From Campylobacter sp. (GTDB lineage: Bacteria; Campylobacterota; Campylobacteria; Campylobacterales; Campylobacteraceae), in NCBI GenBank assembly GCA_024680445.1, contig JAILCJ010000172.1, forward strand, positions 1 to 26,272: a stretch of DNA of 26,272 nt. Reading direction: 5' to 3'. Numbering within the stretch: position 1 is the first letter of the stretch; every line of letters starts with the position of its first letter. Shown here piece after piece: positions 1 to 7,561 of this stretch. A program made the position numbers and the translations under genes. The notes under the pieces are model-generated. The model saw only the letters and a list, made by a program, of their open reading frames with translations, was not told the DNA's origin and ran no database searches.

Positions 1-252
1 AAATCAAATTTGAACCAAATTTGATAATCCAAAAAAGCAAATTTAAAATATCAAATTTGATAATTTACAAAACCAAATTTGATAATTTTCAAAGTCAAAT
101 TTAATCAAATTTGATAAATTCATAACCAAATTTGATAAAAGAAAAAATCCACAGGGTAGCCAAACACAAATCAAATTTGATAATTCGTAACATCAAATTT
201 AAAATATCAAATTTGATGATTTAAAAAAGCAAATTTAAAAAATCAAATTTGA
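1..252. repeat. Dense cluster of CAAATTTGA palindromes, partly in a 36-bp register
   Basis: Nine exact copies of CAAATTTGA lie at 5-13, 16-24, 52-60, 74-82, 106-114, 127-135, 172-180, 208-216 and 244-252. Imperfect CAAATTTAA copies sit between some of them. Copies at 16 and 52, and at 172, 208 and 244, are spaced exactly 36 bp apart. The 36-bp unit reads CAAATTTGATRAT, a short variable stretch, then CAAATTTAAAAWAT. The other spacings are 21-32 bp. I see no gene here. The last copy ends where the formate/nitrite channel gene ends (minus strand), so this is also the 3' flank of that gene. Confidence 0.85.
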
Positions 253-1098
253 TTATTTTGATTTTGATATTTTATTTGCGTAATATAAAACAAAGCCCAC
301 GAAACCGAAGCCTCCGACTATGTTGCCAAGGGTTACGGGGATTAAGTTTACATACAAAAAGTTTTTGACATTTAAATTTTCAAGCCCAGCAAGGGATAGT
401 TTAAGCATATTTGCCACGGCTTGGGCGTCCCCGAGCTCATTTATATAATGCGTTTTGGCTAAAAGTGCTTGGGTGATGATAAACATATTTGCCACGCAGT
501 GCTCCATGGAGGCGGCAACGAAGGCGGCAACCATCCATAAAATCGCAAAAAATTTACCGACTAATTCTTTCGATGCGGTCGCACAAAAAACGCCCATGCA
601 CACAAAAACATTGCAAAAAATCGCTCGTAAAAATAGCTCCAAAAAGCTAAGCGATGTTTTTTCAACCCCTATCGCCACGAATCTTTTGGCTATATCTCCA
701 TCAAATTTGAGCGGTAAAGACGAGTAAAAATACATATACGCCACGAGCAAAGAGCCAACAAAGTTAAAGACCCAAACCGCCGTCCAGTAGCCAAGAGTTT
801 TACCAAATGCAAGTCGCCTATCGCAGGCATTTACGCCACTTACGACCGAACTTGTAAATAAATGTCCGCCATAAAATACAACCATCATCAAACCGCTTGC
901 AAACGCCAAACCGCCGATAAAATTCGCCAAACCAGGCGTTGCACTCATCTTGACTGTCGAGTGAGCCCAAAATATGTCGCCCATGGCTATCGCACCGCCA
1001 CCCATTATAGAAAGCAAAACTATGACGCCAAAGGGCGAATTTGCCTTTTCTTGCATAGAATTTAAAAAAGCTGTTAAAGTTTCATTTGGATTTAACAA
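253..1098 (-). CDS. Formate/nitrite transporter (FNT) family channel
   Basis: This is a 281-residue inner-membrane protein of the FNT (FocA/NirC) family, which moves small monovalent anions such as formate or nitrite across the membrane. The sequence shows about six hydrophobic segments. The family's slide-region motif appears as LFTSS after GGH, and the pore histidine region appears as MEHCVANMF, matching the EHxxANMF signature of FocA. Length is typical of the family. The start is ATG at 1098, with a purine-rich stretch upstream. The next gene upstream on the same strand ends 99 bp away, and a weak hairpin lies in that gap. Nearby FeS and cytochrome b proteins of formate-dehydrogenase type make formate the more likely substrate, but that is inference; nitrite is not excluded. 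I therefore give no gene symbol. Confidence 0.9.
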   Translation of the reverse strand: MLNPNETLTAFLNSMQEKANSPFGVIVLLSIMGGGAIAMGDIFWAHSTVKMSATPGLANFIGGLAFASGLMMVVFYGGHLFTSSVVSGVNACDRRLAFGKTLGYWTAVWVFNFVGSLLVAYMYFYSSLPLKFDGDIAKRFVAIGVEKTSLSFLELFLRAIFCNVFVCMGVFCATASKELVGKFFAILWMVAAFVAASMEHCVANMFIITQALLAKTHYINELGDAQAVANMLKLSLAGLENLNVKNFLYVNLIPVTLGNIVGGFGFVGFVLYYANKISKSK

Positions 1099-1143
1099 AA
1101 TTTTCTCCTTGTAAAATTTCTGAATTTTACAATTTTTGGCTTA

Positions 1144-1180
1144 AAAATGGCACAAAATGACGAAATTTACGCCATTTTGT
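1144..1180 (-). terminator. Weak hairpin between the TDT transporter and FNT channel genes
   Basis: ACAAAATG at 1152-1159 pairs with CATTTTGT at 1173-1180, with two further CG pairs inside the loop. On the minus strand it is followed by a short T-rich run. It could attenuate read-through into the channel gene. The stem is AT-rich, so this is a weak call. Confidence 0.3.
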
Positions 1181-1197
1181 TTTTAAAATTTTTGATT

Positions 1198-2136
1198 TTA
1201 CTCTGGTTTAAAAATCTCGCCGTTTAATGTGTTTTTGATAGTAAAATAGCTGATATAAACTATCTCGCAAACTAGCATTATAAAAAAGAAAATTCCGCTA
1301 AATGCGAAAAATTCACTGCTACTAAGCTCATAAGCCCTAAGCACAGCTATCGAAATGGCTGCTGTTGGGAAGGTAAAAGCCCACCACGAAAGGAAAAATT
1401 TGACTTTGATGAAATTTTGCCACATAAAAATCACCAAAAAGGCAAAAAACAGCCCCAAATTTAGCAATATCATGCTAAAAGTGTTAAACTCGCCCGTTAG
1501 CTTAACCACACCCAAAAATGCGATGGCAGGGGGAGCGATAAAGATAAAAAGGGTCGGCATAAATTTCATAGGCAACTGATCGTGAAACAAAATTCTATAA
1601 AAAATTATCGCAAAAAGCACGACATAAAAGAAAATGCCTATCGAAAAATAATACCACAGCCAAGGCTCATTATCACGACTTGCGATGATGACAAGCAAGT
1701 TGCCAACTATGGGGATAAACCACGCCGGATTTGAGTGCTTGATTTCTAAATTTTTATTTATCCAAAACGAAATCACATAAAGCGTAAGCACGCTCATTAT
1801 AGCGGTGCCTGTGTAAAACAAAAGATTAAAAACCGCCACATTTTTTTGCCATAAAATCGATAAAAGCAAAAGAGAAATAGGCACGGCAGCAAAGAAATTT
1901 ATCTTTATAACATGCGAAAATTCCGCTTTAACGCCTGAAAAATTTAAGCAAATTTTAGCCACATAAAATGCCAAAATCACCGCAAATACAAAGCTAGTAA
2001 AACAACGCAAAAACGCACCCACGCCGTCACTTATCTCAAAAACCAAATTTAGCTTTTCGTAAGCTATACTAAGTCCGCCAAGTCCCATGATGACGGCAAA
2101 AAACATTATCGGAAAATTAGCGATTTTTTCTTTCAT
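1198..2136 (-). CDS. TDT/SLAC1-type membrane transporter (tellurite-resistance/dicarboxylate transporter family)
   Basis: This is a 312-residue polytopic membrane protein with about ten hydrophobic segments and very short loops. The spacing of the helices and the block NPAWFIPIVGNLLVIIAS resemble the TDT superfamily (TehA, SLAC1, Mae1), in which the phrase PxWFxPxVG is characteristic. Members conduct small anions, C4-dicarboxylates or sulfite. Tellurite resistance gives the family its name but is rarely the native role. The ATG start overlaps the stop of the cytochrome b gene upstream by 4 bp (ATGA), so the genes are almost certainly co-transcribed and translationally coupled. That points to a substrate or product of the neighbouring redox module. 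The exact anion cannot be read from sequence. Confidence 0.78.
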   Translation of the reverse strand: MKEKIANFPIMFFAVIMGLGGLSIAYEKLNLVFEISDGVGAFLRCFTSFVFAVILAFYVAKICLNFSGVKAEFSHVIKINFFAAVPISLLLLSILWQKNVAVFNLLFYTGTAIMSVLTLYVISFWINKNLEIKHSNPAWFIPIVGNLLVIIASRDNEPWLWYYFSIGIFFYVVLFAIIFYRILFHDQLPMKFMPTLFIFIAPPAIAFLGVVKLTGEFNTFSMILLNLGLFFAFLVIFMWQNFIKVKFFLSWWAFTFPTAAISIAVLRAYELSSSEFFAFSGIFFFIMLVCEIVYISYFTIKNTLNGEIFKPE

Positions 2137-2786
2137 TTATTGTCCTTATCAGTTTTAAATTTCCATAAACTATGCCTGTGCTTGGCATACTCGGCATCGA
2201 CCTTGCCACTAAACATTGCACTTAATAAATTGCGATTTGCCTTTGGTATGAAAGCCGCCAAATGGGCAATTATAAGCAAGATGATAAGCACCATGCCAAG
2301 ATTGTGAAGTTGAGCCGCCCAAAAATAAAGCTCGTTTGATATGTCGCAACCCAAGATATTTTTATAGCTTTTTATAAGCCCTGTGATGATGAGCAAGGCG
2401 ATAGTTAGGGCTATGGCGACATAAGCAAGACGTTGTTCGGGCAGATATTTTTCGCTAGGCGGTTCTTCGCCACCTGTTATCATGGCTTTGATGACTTGAT
2501 AGCTTTTCACAAAATCGCCTTTTTTAGGGAAAATGTCAAATTCCTTCATCAAAACATGATAAACAACATGATAAAAGGCAAAAAATACGAGAAAAAAGGC
2601 AAAAATATAGTGCATTTTTAGGTTAAAGTAAAAATCCCCAGTCCAAGCAAAGCCCGGAATATCGACTATTTTATAACGTTTTGCTAGTGGCATTTCAAAC
2701 ATACCAGTAAGGATAAGTCCAAAAATACTTAGGGCTATACCCCAGTGAATCACTCTGTTTTGCACGCTTTGGCGAATTGCTTTCAT
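2133..2786 (-). CDS. Formate-dehydrogenase-type cytochrome b (gamma) subunit
   Basis: This is a 217-residue membrane cytochrome b of the FdnI/FdoI/PhsC type. It has four hydrophobic segments, near residues 13-30, 58-80, 120-140 and 158-180. Histidines that could ligate two b hemes are at 14, 59, 73, 77, 161 and 175. Such subunits carry electrons between the quinone pool and a periplasmic FeS/molybdoenzyme. The start ATG overlaps the end of the FeS-protein gene by 4 bp, and the stop overlaps the start of the TDT gene by 4 bp. The three therefore form a tight operon. No molybdopterin catalytic subunit is encoded in the window, so the enzyme served could be formate dehydrogenase, thiosulfate/polysulfide reductase or another member. 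Confidence 0.82.
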   Translation of the reverse strand: MKAIRQSVQNRVIHWGIALSIFGLILTGMFEMPLAKRYKIVDIPGFAWTGDFYFNLKMHYIFAFFLVFFAFYHVVYHVLMKEFDIFPKKGDFVKSYQVIKAMITGGEEPPSEKYLPEQRLAYVAIALTIALLIITGLIKSYKNILGCDISNELYFWAAQLHNLGMVLIILLIIAHLAAFIPKANRNLLSAMFSGKVDAEYAKHRHSLWKFKTDKDNK

Positions 2787-3760
2787 TTTTGGCTCCCTTC
2801 GTTTTTAGTGCTAAATTTCATTTTACGACTGTTTTTATACGCCATTATTCCAGCTCCTACAACGGCTGCAAATGGCGCTATCAAGGTGGCTGCCGCTAGA
2901 TTTTCGCTTTCTTTCATAGGACTATCCACCCTTTTCATGTGCGGTAAACCCATTCTAGGTTTGCCTTTGTGTTTTTGCTCTATGGCTTTGTCTATGTCTT
3001 CAAATTTGACGCTACTTACATAAACAGTGGCTGTGCCTCCGTTTTCATTAAGCCCGTAAATTTCACGTTTTTCATCCTTTAAAAGTGCCATTATTTCGCT
3101 TTTTTTACCAAATTTGATAGCGTTTTTAGGACATGCCACTTCACAGGCTGGTTTTTGCCCAACTGCTAACAAATCCTTACACATATCGCACTTATACATA
3201 GAACCGCCACCGGCAAATTTAGGGGCAAGTTTTAGGTAAATTCCAACTCCGCCTTGGCGTTGTGGTATGCCCCAAGGACAAACCGCCCTACATTTCGCTC
3301 CGCCTAGGCAAAATTCCTCGTCAATATCTACCGCACCTTCTGGGGATTTTGAAATCACGCCAAAAGGGCAGATCTTTTGACAGGGAGGGTTATCGCAATG
3401 CATACAACGGCGTGGGACGCTGACTTCTTTATCCCCTACCTTCACACGTTCTACAAAGGTAAAATTATACGGAGTTAGGCGAGTTATAAGCTCTCTTTTG
3501 TTTGAATAATCCTCGTGTTTGGTTTGGGGCCAATAGTCCATTATAGGGTGCTTTGGCTCTGGAAAACGTGAGGCGTTTTTGAGTTTGCACGCACTCACGC
3601 ATTTTGGCACACTCTCGCCCTTGCAACCATCGCAAAGATCGAGGTCTATGATACTCATCATTTTTTCGCTTTGGCTATTTTTAGCTTTTTTAACATCGTC
3701 CGCCATTAAAACCGAACCACTACAAGCGATGCCGAATTTAAGGAAATTACGCCTATGCAT
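2783..3760 (-). CDS. Tat-exported FeS electron-transfer protein (FdhB/FdnH-like)
   Basis: This is a 325-residue ferredoxin-type subunit. It starts with a twin-arginine signal, RRNFLKFG, at residues 3-10, so it is probably exported folded. It has a single C-terminal hydrophobic segment near 290-308 that would anchor it to the membrane. The cluster cysteines are C43/46/54/58, C119/122/127/131, C151/157/161 and C191/194/206/210. Three groups have four cysteines. The third has only three: the position expected for a second cysteine is occupied by Gly in CLGGAKC. This may mean a 3Fe-4S cluster or an unusual ligand. It is the first gene of the operon with the cytochrome b and TDT transporter. By analogy with FdnH it should pass electrons between a periplasmic molybdoenzyme and the cytochrome b. 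No such catalytic gene is present here. Confidence 0.85.
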   Translation of the reverse strand: MHRRNFLKFGIACSGSVLMADDVKKAKNSQSEKMMSIIDLDLCDGCKGESVPKCVSACKLKNASRFPEPKHPIMDYWPQTKHEDYSNKRELITRLTPYNFTFVERVKVGDKEVSVPRRCMHCDNPPCQKICPFGVISKSPEGAVDIDEEFCLGGAKCRAVCPWGIPQRQGGVGIYLKLAPKFAGGGSMYKCDMCKDLLAVGQKPACEVACPKNAIKFGKKSEIMALLKDEKREIYGLNENGGTATVYVSSVKFEDIDKAIEQKHKGKPRMGLPHMKRVDSPMKESENLAAATLIAPFAAVVGAGIMAYKNSRKMKFSTKNEGSQK

Positions 3761-3790
3761 TTGCCCTGCCTTTAAGTAAAATTTTGGCGT

Positions 3791-3796
3791 ATTATA
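3791..3796 (-). promoter_or_regulatory. Candidate -10 box for the FeS/cytochrome b/TDT operon
   Basis: On the minus strand this reads TATAAT, about 30 bp before the ATG at 3760. It lies in the 87-bp divergent region shared with the Crp/Fnr-type gene. An inverted repeat AGATAC (3796-3801) and GTATCT (3820-3825) starts at the edge of the box and could be an operator for the divergent regulator. Confidence 0.5.
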
Positions 3797-3847
3797 GATA
3801 CAATTAAATCTGATTTTTGGTATCTCATCACAAAAAGTGAGGTAAAA

Positions 3848-4486
3848 ATGCTTAACAACACCGATTCTGCCGTGCTTAGAGAAAAATTTAAAAACTTTGA
3901 AATTTCAGATGAAGATATAAAAATGCTTAGTGAAAAAAGCATGGCTTATAAATTTAATAAAGGGCAAATTTTATATCGTAGCAAAAACGAGTGTTTTGGT
4001 TTTATGCTAGTTAAATCAGGTGTTTTAAGAGCGTATTTTTTAGCCGAAAATGCAAAAGAAATTACGATTTTTAACCTTACAAAAGGCGATGACTGCTTGC
4101 TTTGCTCAAACTGCATGAGCGAAAATTTGCTTTTAAATATAAACATGGAGGTCAAAGAAGACCTTGAAATCATAGTTATCCCGCCAAATATTTTTAACTC
4201 TTTAAAACAAAAATATCCACTTTTTACAAACTATATTTTGACTTTAATTTCAAAAAGATTTTCAGATAGCATAAGCATAATGCAAGAGGCTATTTTCTTA
4301 CCATTAACAGAACGTTTAAAAAAATACCTTAAAGACAATGCTATCAAAAACTACTGCACTGCTACCCACGAAGAAATTTCAAACGAGCTTGGAACATCTA
4401 GAGAAGCGATATCTAGAATTTTAAAAGAAATGGAAAAAGAAGGTTTTATCAAACTCTCTCGTGGAAAAATTTATATAAAAAGTTAA
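3848..4486 (+). CDS. Crp/Fnr-family transcriptional regulator
   Basis: This is a 212-residue protein with a cyclic-nucleotide-binding-like beta-roll (about residues 20-115), a dimerisation helix, and a winged helix at about 150-212. The HTH reads THEEISNELGTSREAISRIL, a standard Crp/Fnr recognition helix. The sensor domain lacks an Fnr-type N-terminal cysteine group. Instead it has C83, C86 and C89 in DCLLCSNCM, plus C49 and C170. Cysteines at this beta-roll position occur in other members, but a CxxCxxC spacing suggests redox or metal sensing. The gene diverges from the FeS/cytochrome b operon, its most likely target, and lies upstream of an aldehyde dehydrogenase gene in the same direction. 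ATG at 3848 follows the purine-rich GTGAGG. Confidence 0.9.
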   Translation: MLNNTDSAVLREKFKNFEISDEDIKMLSEKSMAYKFNKGQILYRSKNECFGFMLVKSGVLRAYFLAENAKEITIFNLTKGDDCLLCSNCMSENLLLNINMEVKEDLEIIVIPPNIFNSLKQKYPLFTNYILTLISKRFSDSISIMQEAIFLPLTERLKKYLKDNAIKNYCTATHEEISNELGTSREAISRILKEMEKEGFIKLSRGKIYIKS

Positions 4487-4496
4487 TAAAATTTAA

Positions 4497-4532
4497 AAAA
4501 GTTATCAAAATTATCAAATTTTGATAACTTTT
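4497..4532. terminator. Perfect 14-bp inverted repeat after the Crp/Fnr gene (terminator or operator)
   Basis: AAAAGTTATCAAAA (4497-4510) is exactly complementary to TTTTGATAACTTTT (4519-4532), with an 8-base loop. It starts 11 bp after the regulator's stop and ends in T-rich sequence, so it could terminate in both directions. It lies about 60 bp upstream of the likely start of transcription of the aldehyde dehydrogenase gene. A Crp-family activator site is equally possible, because TTATCAAA-type half-sites resemble TTGATnnnnATCAA. Confidence 0.55.
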
Positions 4533-4598
4533 ATTAATAAATTTATCAATAAAAATATACTAAAATTCGCCTATCTATTTCATTTTAAGGAGCGTATA

Positions 4599-6059
4599 AT
4601 GGCTAAACTTCAATCAAGCTATGATTTGTTTATCAATGGTGCTTTTGTACAAGCTGAAAATGGTGAAAGACTCGATGTTTTTAATCCCGCTACTGGCAAA
4701 AAACTAACAACTATCGCCAACGCAAGTAAAAAAGATGTCGACAAAGCCGTAAAGGCAGCAAGGAAAGCCTTCGAGAATTTTCGTCACTCTACCATAGCCG
4801 AGCGTTCAGAGTTGCTACTTAAAATAGCCGATATCATCGAAGAAAACGCTAAATTTCTAGCCCAAGTAGAAAGCATGGATAATGGCAAACCGATTCGTGA
4901 AACCCTAGCGGTGGATGTCGCCTTTGCGGTCGAGCATTTTAGATATTTTGCCGGCGTTATTCAAGGCGAAGAAGGCAGTGCAAATGTGCTTGGCAAGGAC
5001 ACTATGTCGCTCATTTTGCGTGAACCAATAGGCGTAGTCGGACAAATCGTGCCTTGGAATTTTCCATTTTTAATGGCTGCTTGGAAACTAGCCCCAGTTA
5101 TCGCAGCTGGCGATACTAGCGTTTTAAAACCATCAAGCGAAACAAGTCTTAGCGTTTTAGAATTTATGCGACTTATCAAAGATGTTTTGCCAAAAGGCGT
5201 TGTAAATGTCATCACCGGCAAAGGTAGCGGAGCTGGTGAGTATCTCAAAAATCACACCGGCATAGACAAACTTGCCTTTACAGGTTCAACCGCCGTTGGT
5301 CGCGATATCGCACTAGCCGCCGCCAAACGCATCATACCTGCCACTCTTGAACTTGGCGGCAAAAGTGCAAACATCATCTATGCAGATGCGGACTGGGAAA
5401 AGGCGATTGATGGCGTGCAGTTAGGCATTTTGTTTAATCAAGGTCAAGTTTGTTGTGCAGGAAGTAGAATTTTTGTCGAAGATGCGATTTACGATAAATT
5501 TGTGGCAGAGTTGGTTAAGCGATTTAAAGCCATAAAAATCGGCGATCCACTCGATCCAAAAACGCAAATGGGCTCACAAATCAACGAAAAACAAGCTCAA
5601 AAAATTCTCGAATATGTAAAAATCGGCAAAGACGAGGGTGCCAAAGTCGTAGTTGGTGGCAAGCTCGCAAAAGCCGGTAAAGCCTTTGTTGAACCGACAC
5701 TTTTAACAGAGGTTAAAAACAATATGTGCGTAGCGCAAGAAGAGATTTTTGGGCCAGTTGGCGTCGTGATTCGCTTTAAAGATGAAAAAGAACTTATCAA
5801 AATGGTAAATGACAGCCAATACGGACTTGGCGGAGCGGTTTTCACTCGTGATATCAACAAAGCACTAAACACCGCAAGAGCCATGGAGACAGGCCGTGTA
5901 TGGATAAACACTTACAACCAAATCCCAGCTGGTGCCCCATTTGGAGGGTATAAAGCCTCAGGCATAGGCAGAGAAACACACAAAATGATACTTGCTCACT
6001 ACACGCAAGTTAAAAACATAATGATAGATCTAAGCGGCAAAACAAGCGGACTTTACTAA
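4599..6059 (+). CDS. NAD(P)-dependent aldehyde dehydrogenase, AldB-like
   Basis: This is a 486-residue soluble aldehyde dehydrogenase that oxidises an aldehyde to the acid. Visible motifs are PWNFP at 152-156, the cofactor-binding lysine in LKPSSET (K177), FTGST at 227-231, the general base in LELGGK (E251), and the nucleophile in GQVCCAGSR (C285). The C-terminal block, HKMILAHY followed by GLY at the end, resembles E. coli AldB, an acetaldehyde dehydrogenase, more than betaine or succinate-semialdehyde enzymes. I chose ATG 4599 because AAGGAG lies 10 bases upstream. A TTG at 4521 in frame would place a 26-residue basic extension inside the inverted repeat and is unlikely. A strong terminator follows. 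Position behind a Crp/Fnr regulator suggests control by redox or oxygen state; that is inference. Confidence 0.9.
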   Translation: MAKLQSSYDLFINGAFVQAENGERLDVFNPATGKKLTTIANASKKDVDKAVKAARKAFENFRHSTIAERSELLLKIADIIEENAKFLAQVESMDNGKPIRETLAVDVAFAVEHFRYFAGVIQGEEGSANVLGKDTMSLILREPIGVVGQIVPWNFPFLMAAWKLAPVIAAGDTSVLKPSSETSLSVLEFMRLIKDVLPKGVVNVITGKGSGAGEYLKNHTGIDKLAFTGSTAVGRDIALAAAKRIIPATLELGGKSANIIYADADWEKAIDGVQLGILFNQGQVCCAGSRIFVEDAIYDKFVAELVKRFKAIKIGDPLDPKTQMGSQINEKQAQKILEYVKIGKDEGAKVVVGGKLAKAGKAFVEPTLLTEVKNNMCVAQEEIFGPVGVVIRFKDEKELIKMVNDSQYGLGGAVFTRDINKALNTARAMETGRVWINTYNQIPAGAPFGGYKASGIGRETHKMILAHYTQVKNIMIDLSGKTSGLY

Positions 6060-6067
6060 TCAAATTT

Positions 6068-6097
6068 AGGCGTGGAATTTACTTTTCACGCCTTTTT
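6068..6097 (+). terminator. Rho-independent terminator of the aldehyde dehydrogenase gene
   Basis: AGGCGTG (6068-6074) pairs with CACGCCT (6087-6093) around a 12-base loop, followed directly by TTTT. It begins 9 bp after the stop codon. Confidence 0.8.
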
Positions 6098-6301
6098 ACT
6101 CATCAAATTTACTCACCTATAACTTGCATGCTAGCCTTTTTAAACTTCGCATTTTTGGCATTTTCTAACATAGCATTTTTTAACCTTGCTAAAAATCGCT
6201 AAAATAACAAAATTTGGAAATTTTATTGCGAATTTTCAAACAAAAATCCGAAAAATTTACCCTTTTTTGAAGTTTTATTTAAAAAATTTAAGTCTTATTT
6301 T

Positions 6302-6307
6302 GATAAT
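6302..6307 (+). promoter_or_regulatory. Candidate -10 box of the response-regulator gene
   Basis: GATAAT lies after T-rich sequence, about 27 bp upstream of the GTG start at 6334. The spacing suits a short leader. No clear -35 is seen, as is usual in Campylobacter. The rest of the 6098-6301 gap is AT-rich sequence in which I see no gene. Confidence 0.45.
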
Positions 6308-6333
6308 ATGCTTGTTTTTTGCAAGGAAACAGC

Positions 6334-7023
6334 GTGATATACGACCCAAAACTTGACATTTTATCAGATAAAAAAGTTCTTTGTCTTGAAGATGAAGCTG
6401 GAATTTTAAAAAATTTAGTTGAAACCTTAGAACTATTTTTTGGCGAAGTAGTAGGCGTTACGGACGGTATAGAAGCCCTAGATCTTGCTATGAGCGGATT
6501 TTACGATGCCTTGGTTTTTGACATAAGCGTCCCACGACTTGACGGACTAGAAGTCATCAAAAAAGTTCGCGCAAAAGATTCAAAAATCCCCATCGTAATC
6601 CTTTCAAGTCACACCGAACAAGAATACCTCTGGCGTGCGGTCGAACTTAAAATCACTCGTTTTTTGCCTAAGCCTTATGATAAAAACGCCTTTATAAAAG
6701 CCCTTGAAGACGTCGCAAAAGAGCTTGGCGGAGATGAAAAACTTTTAAATTTAAATTCCGATACCTGTTATGACTTTGCGAAAAAAGTCCTTTACATAAA
6801 AGACGACGCCTGTCATTTATCCAAAAGCGAAAGCCGTTTGCTTGAATACTTCATCAAAAACAAGGGCAAAACCATAAGCTATGCCGAACTTTTTGACTAC
6901 CTTTGGGAATTCGATCAACCCAGCAAAGAAGCGATAAAAACCATAGTCAAAGAACTCCGCCGAAAAATCGGCAAAGACAGCATAAAAAACATTTATGGCG
7001 TTGGATATATTTGCGAAATTTAA
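6334..7023 (+). CDS. OmpR/PhoB-family response regulator (orphan)
   Basis: This is a 229-residue two-domain regulator. The receiver domain (about 12-125) has the acidic pair E19/D20, the phospho-acceptor D63 in LVFDISVPRLDGL, S91, and K113 in FLPKP. The C-terminal winged helix (about 150-229) has the family phrases SKSESRLLEYF, ELRRKIG and YGVGY, and should bind DNA as a dimer when phosphorylated. I chose GTG 6334 with AAGGA 7 bases upstream. The in-frame TTG at 6319 lies before that ribosome site. No histidine kinase is encoded next to it, so its partner is elsewhere or it is an orphan. Its target cannot be read from context; the next gene downstream encodes a small exported protein 93 bp away. 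Confidence 0.9.
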   Translation: MIYDPKLDILSDKKVLCLEDEAGILKNLVETLELFFGEVVGVTDGIEALDLAMSGFYDALVFDISVPRLDGLEVIKKVRAKDSKIPIVILSSHTEQEYLWRAVELKITRFLPKPYDKNAFIKALEDVAKELGGDEKLLNLNSDTCYDFAKKVLYIKDDACHLSKSESRLLEYFIKNKGKTISYAELFDYLWEFDQPSKEAIKTIVKELRRKIGKDSIKNIYGVGYICEI

Positions 7024-7116
7024 TTTTTTATATCAAAATAATTTCAAAATTTTTATTTACTCTGCTGATTTTTTAAATTTGTATAAACATGGCACAAAAT
7101 TTGCTAATTAGCGAAC

Positions 7117-7422
7117 ATGAAAAAACTTTTATTTATCATGGCATTTGGCACTTTTTGCCTTGCTTCGGATTTTTTATTTCATAGAGCGGTTTTGCTAGAT
7201 AAAGGTTCGTATGCCTATATCGTAAGCGATAAAAATATGAGAAATATCGCCCCCTTGTTTGGTTTTAGCGATAATGAGGTTATAGTCGCTAAAATGCGTA
7301 TCGTCAATGGGCAAAAAGAGTATTATTTGCAAGCTTATCTTGATGATAAAAAAACCCATGAAATAGCACCATATAGCAAACTTGCTAGAAATATTTTAAA
7401 AGAATTTGAAAAAATTCGTTAA
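7117..7422 (+). CDS. Small exported protein of unknown function
   Basis: This is a 101-residue protein. It begins with a typical Sec signal peptide, MKKLLFIMAFGTFCLA, with likely cleavage after A16. The remaining 85 residues are charged and soluble, with no cysteine, no membrane segment and no motif I recognise. Probable location is the periplasm. ATG 7117 is the only start compatible with the signal peptide, although its ribosome site is weak. It lies between the response-regulator gene and thyX, both on the same strand; the 93-bp and 139-bp gaps suggest it has its own promoter. A hairpin with arms AAAAATC (7447-7453) and GATTTTT (7464-7470), built around a CAAATTTGA copy, may terminate it. 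Confidence 0.75.
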   Translation: MKKLLFIMAFGTFCLASDFLFHRAVLLDKGSYAYIVSDKNMRNIAPLFGFSDNEVIVAKMRIVNGQKEYYLQAYLDDKKTHEIAPYSKLARNILKEFEKIR

Positions 7423-7531
7423 AAAATTGCCCTAAACACAGCACTTAAAAATCAAATTTGATAGATTTTTCTAAAAAATCAAAAGCTAGTTTTTAGATAT
7501 AAATTTCATCTAACACAAAGGCATTTCAAGT

Positions 7532-7537
7532 TAAAAT
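7532..7537 (+). promoter_or_regulatory. Candidate -10 box of thyX
   Basis: TAAAAT lies about 25 bp before the ATG at 7562. It is followed by AAAGGCG, which can serve as the ribosome-binding site. No clear -35 box is visible. Confidence 0.4.
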
Positions 7538-7561
7538 ACGCCAAAAACAAAAGGCGAAATA

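Noticed and set aside
1..252. 36-bp spaced repeats as a CRISPR array
   Set aside because: The conserved part is only a short palindrome, the intervals vary between 21 and 36 bp, the intervening sequence is itself repeated, and no cas genes are nearby.
1198..2136. Tellurite-resistance protein (TehA)
   Set aside because: The family name is historical. Context and operon membership favour an anion transporter of energy metabolism, and no tehB is present.
4521..4598. Upstream TTG start for the aldehyde dehydrogenase
   Set aside because: It falls within the perfect inverted repeat, has no ribosome site, and adds a 26-residue tail absent from the family. ATG 4599 has AAGGAG.
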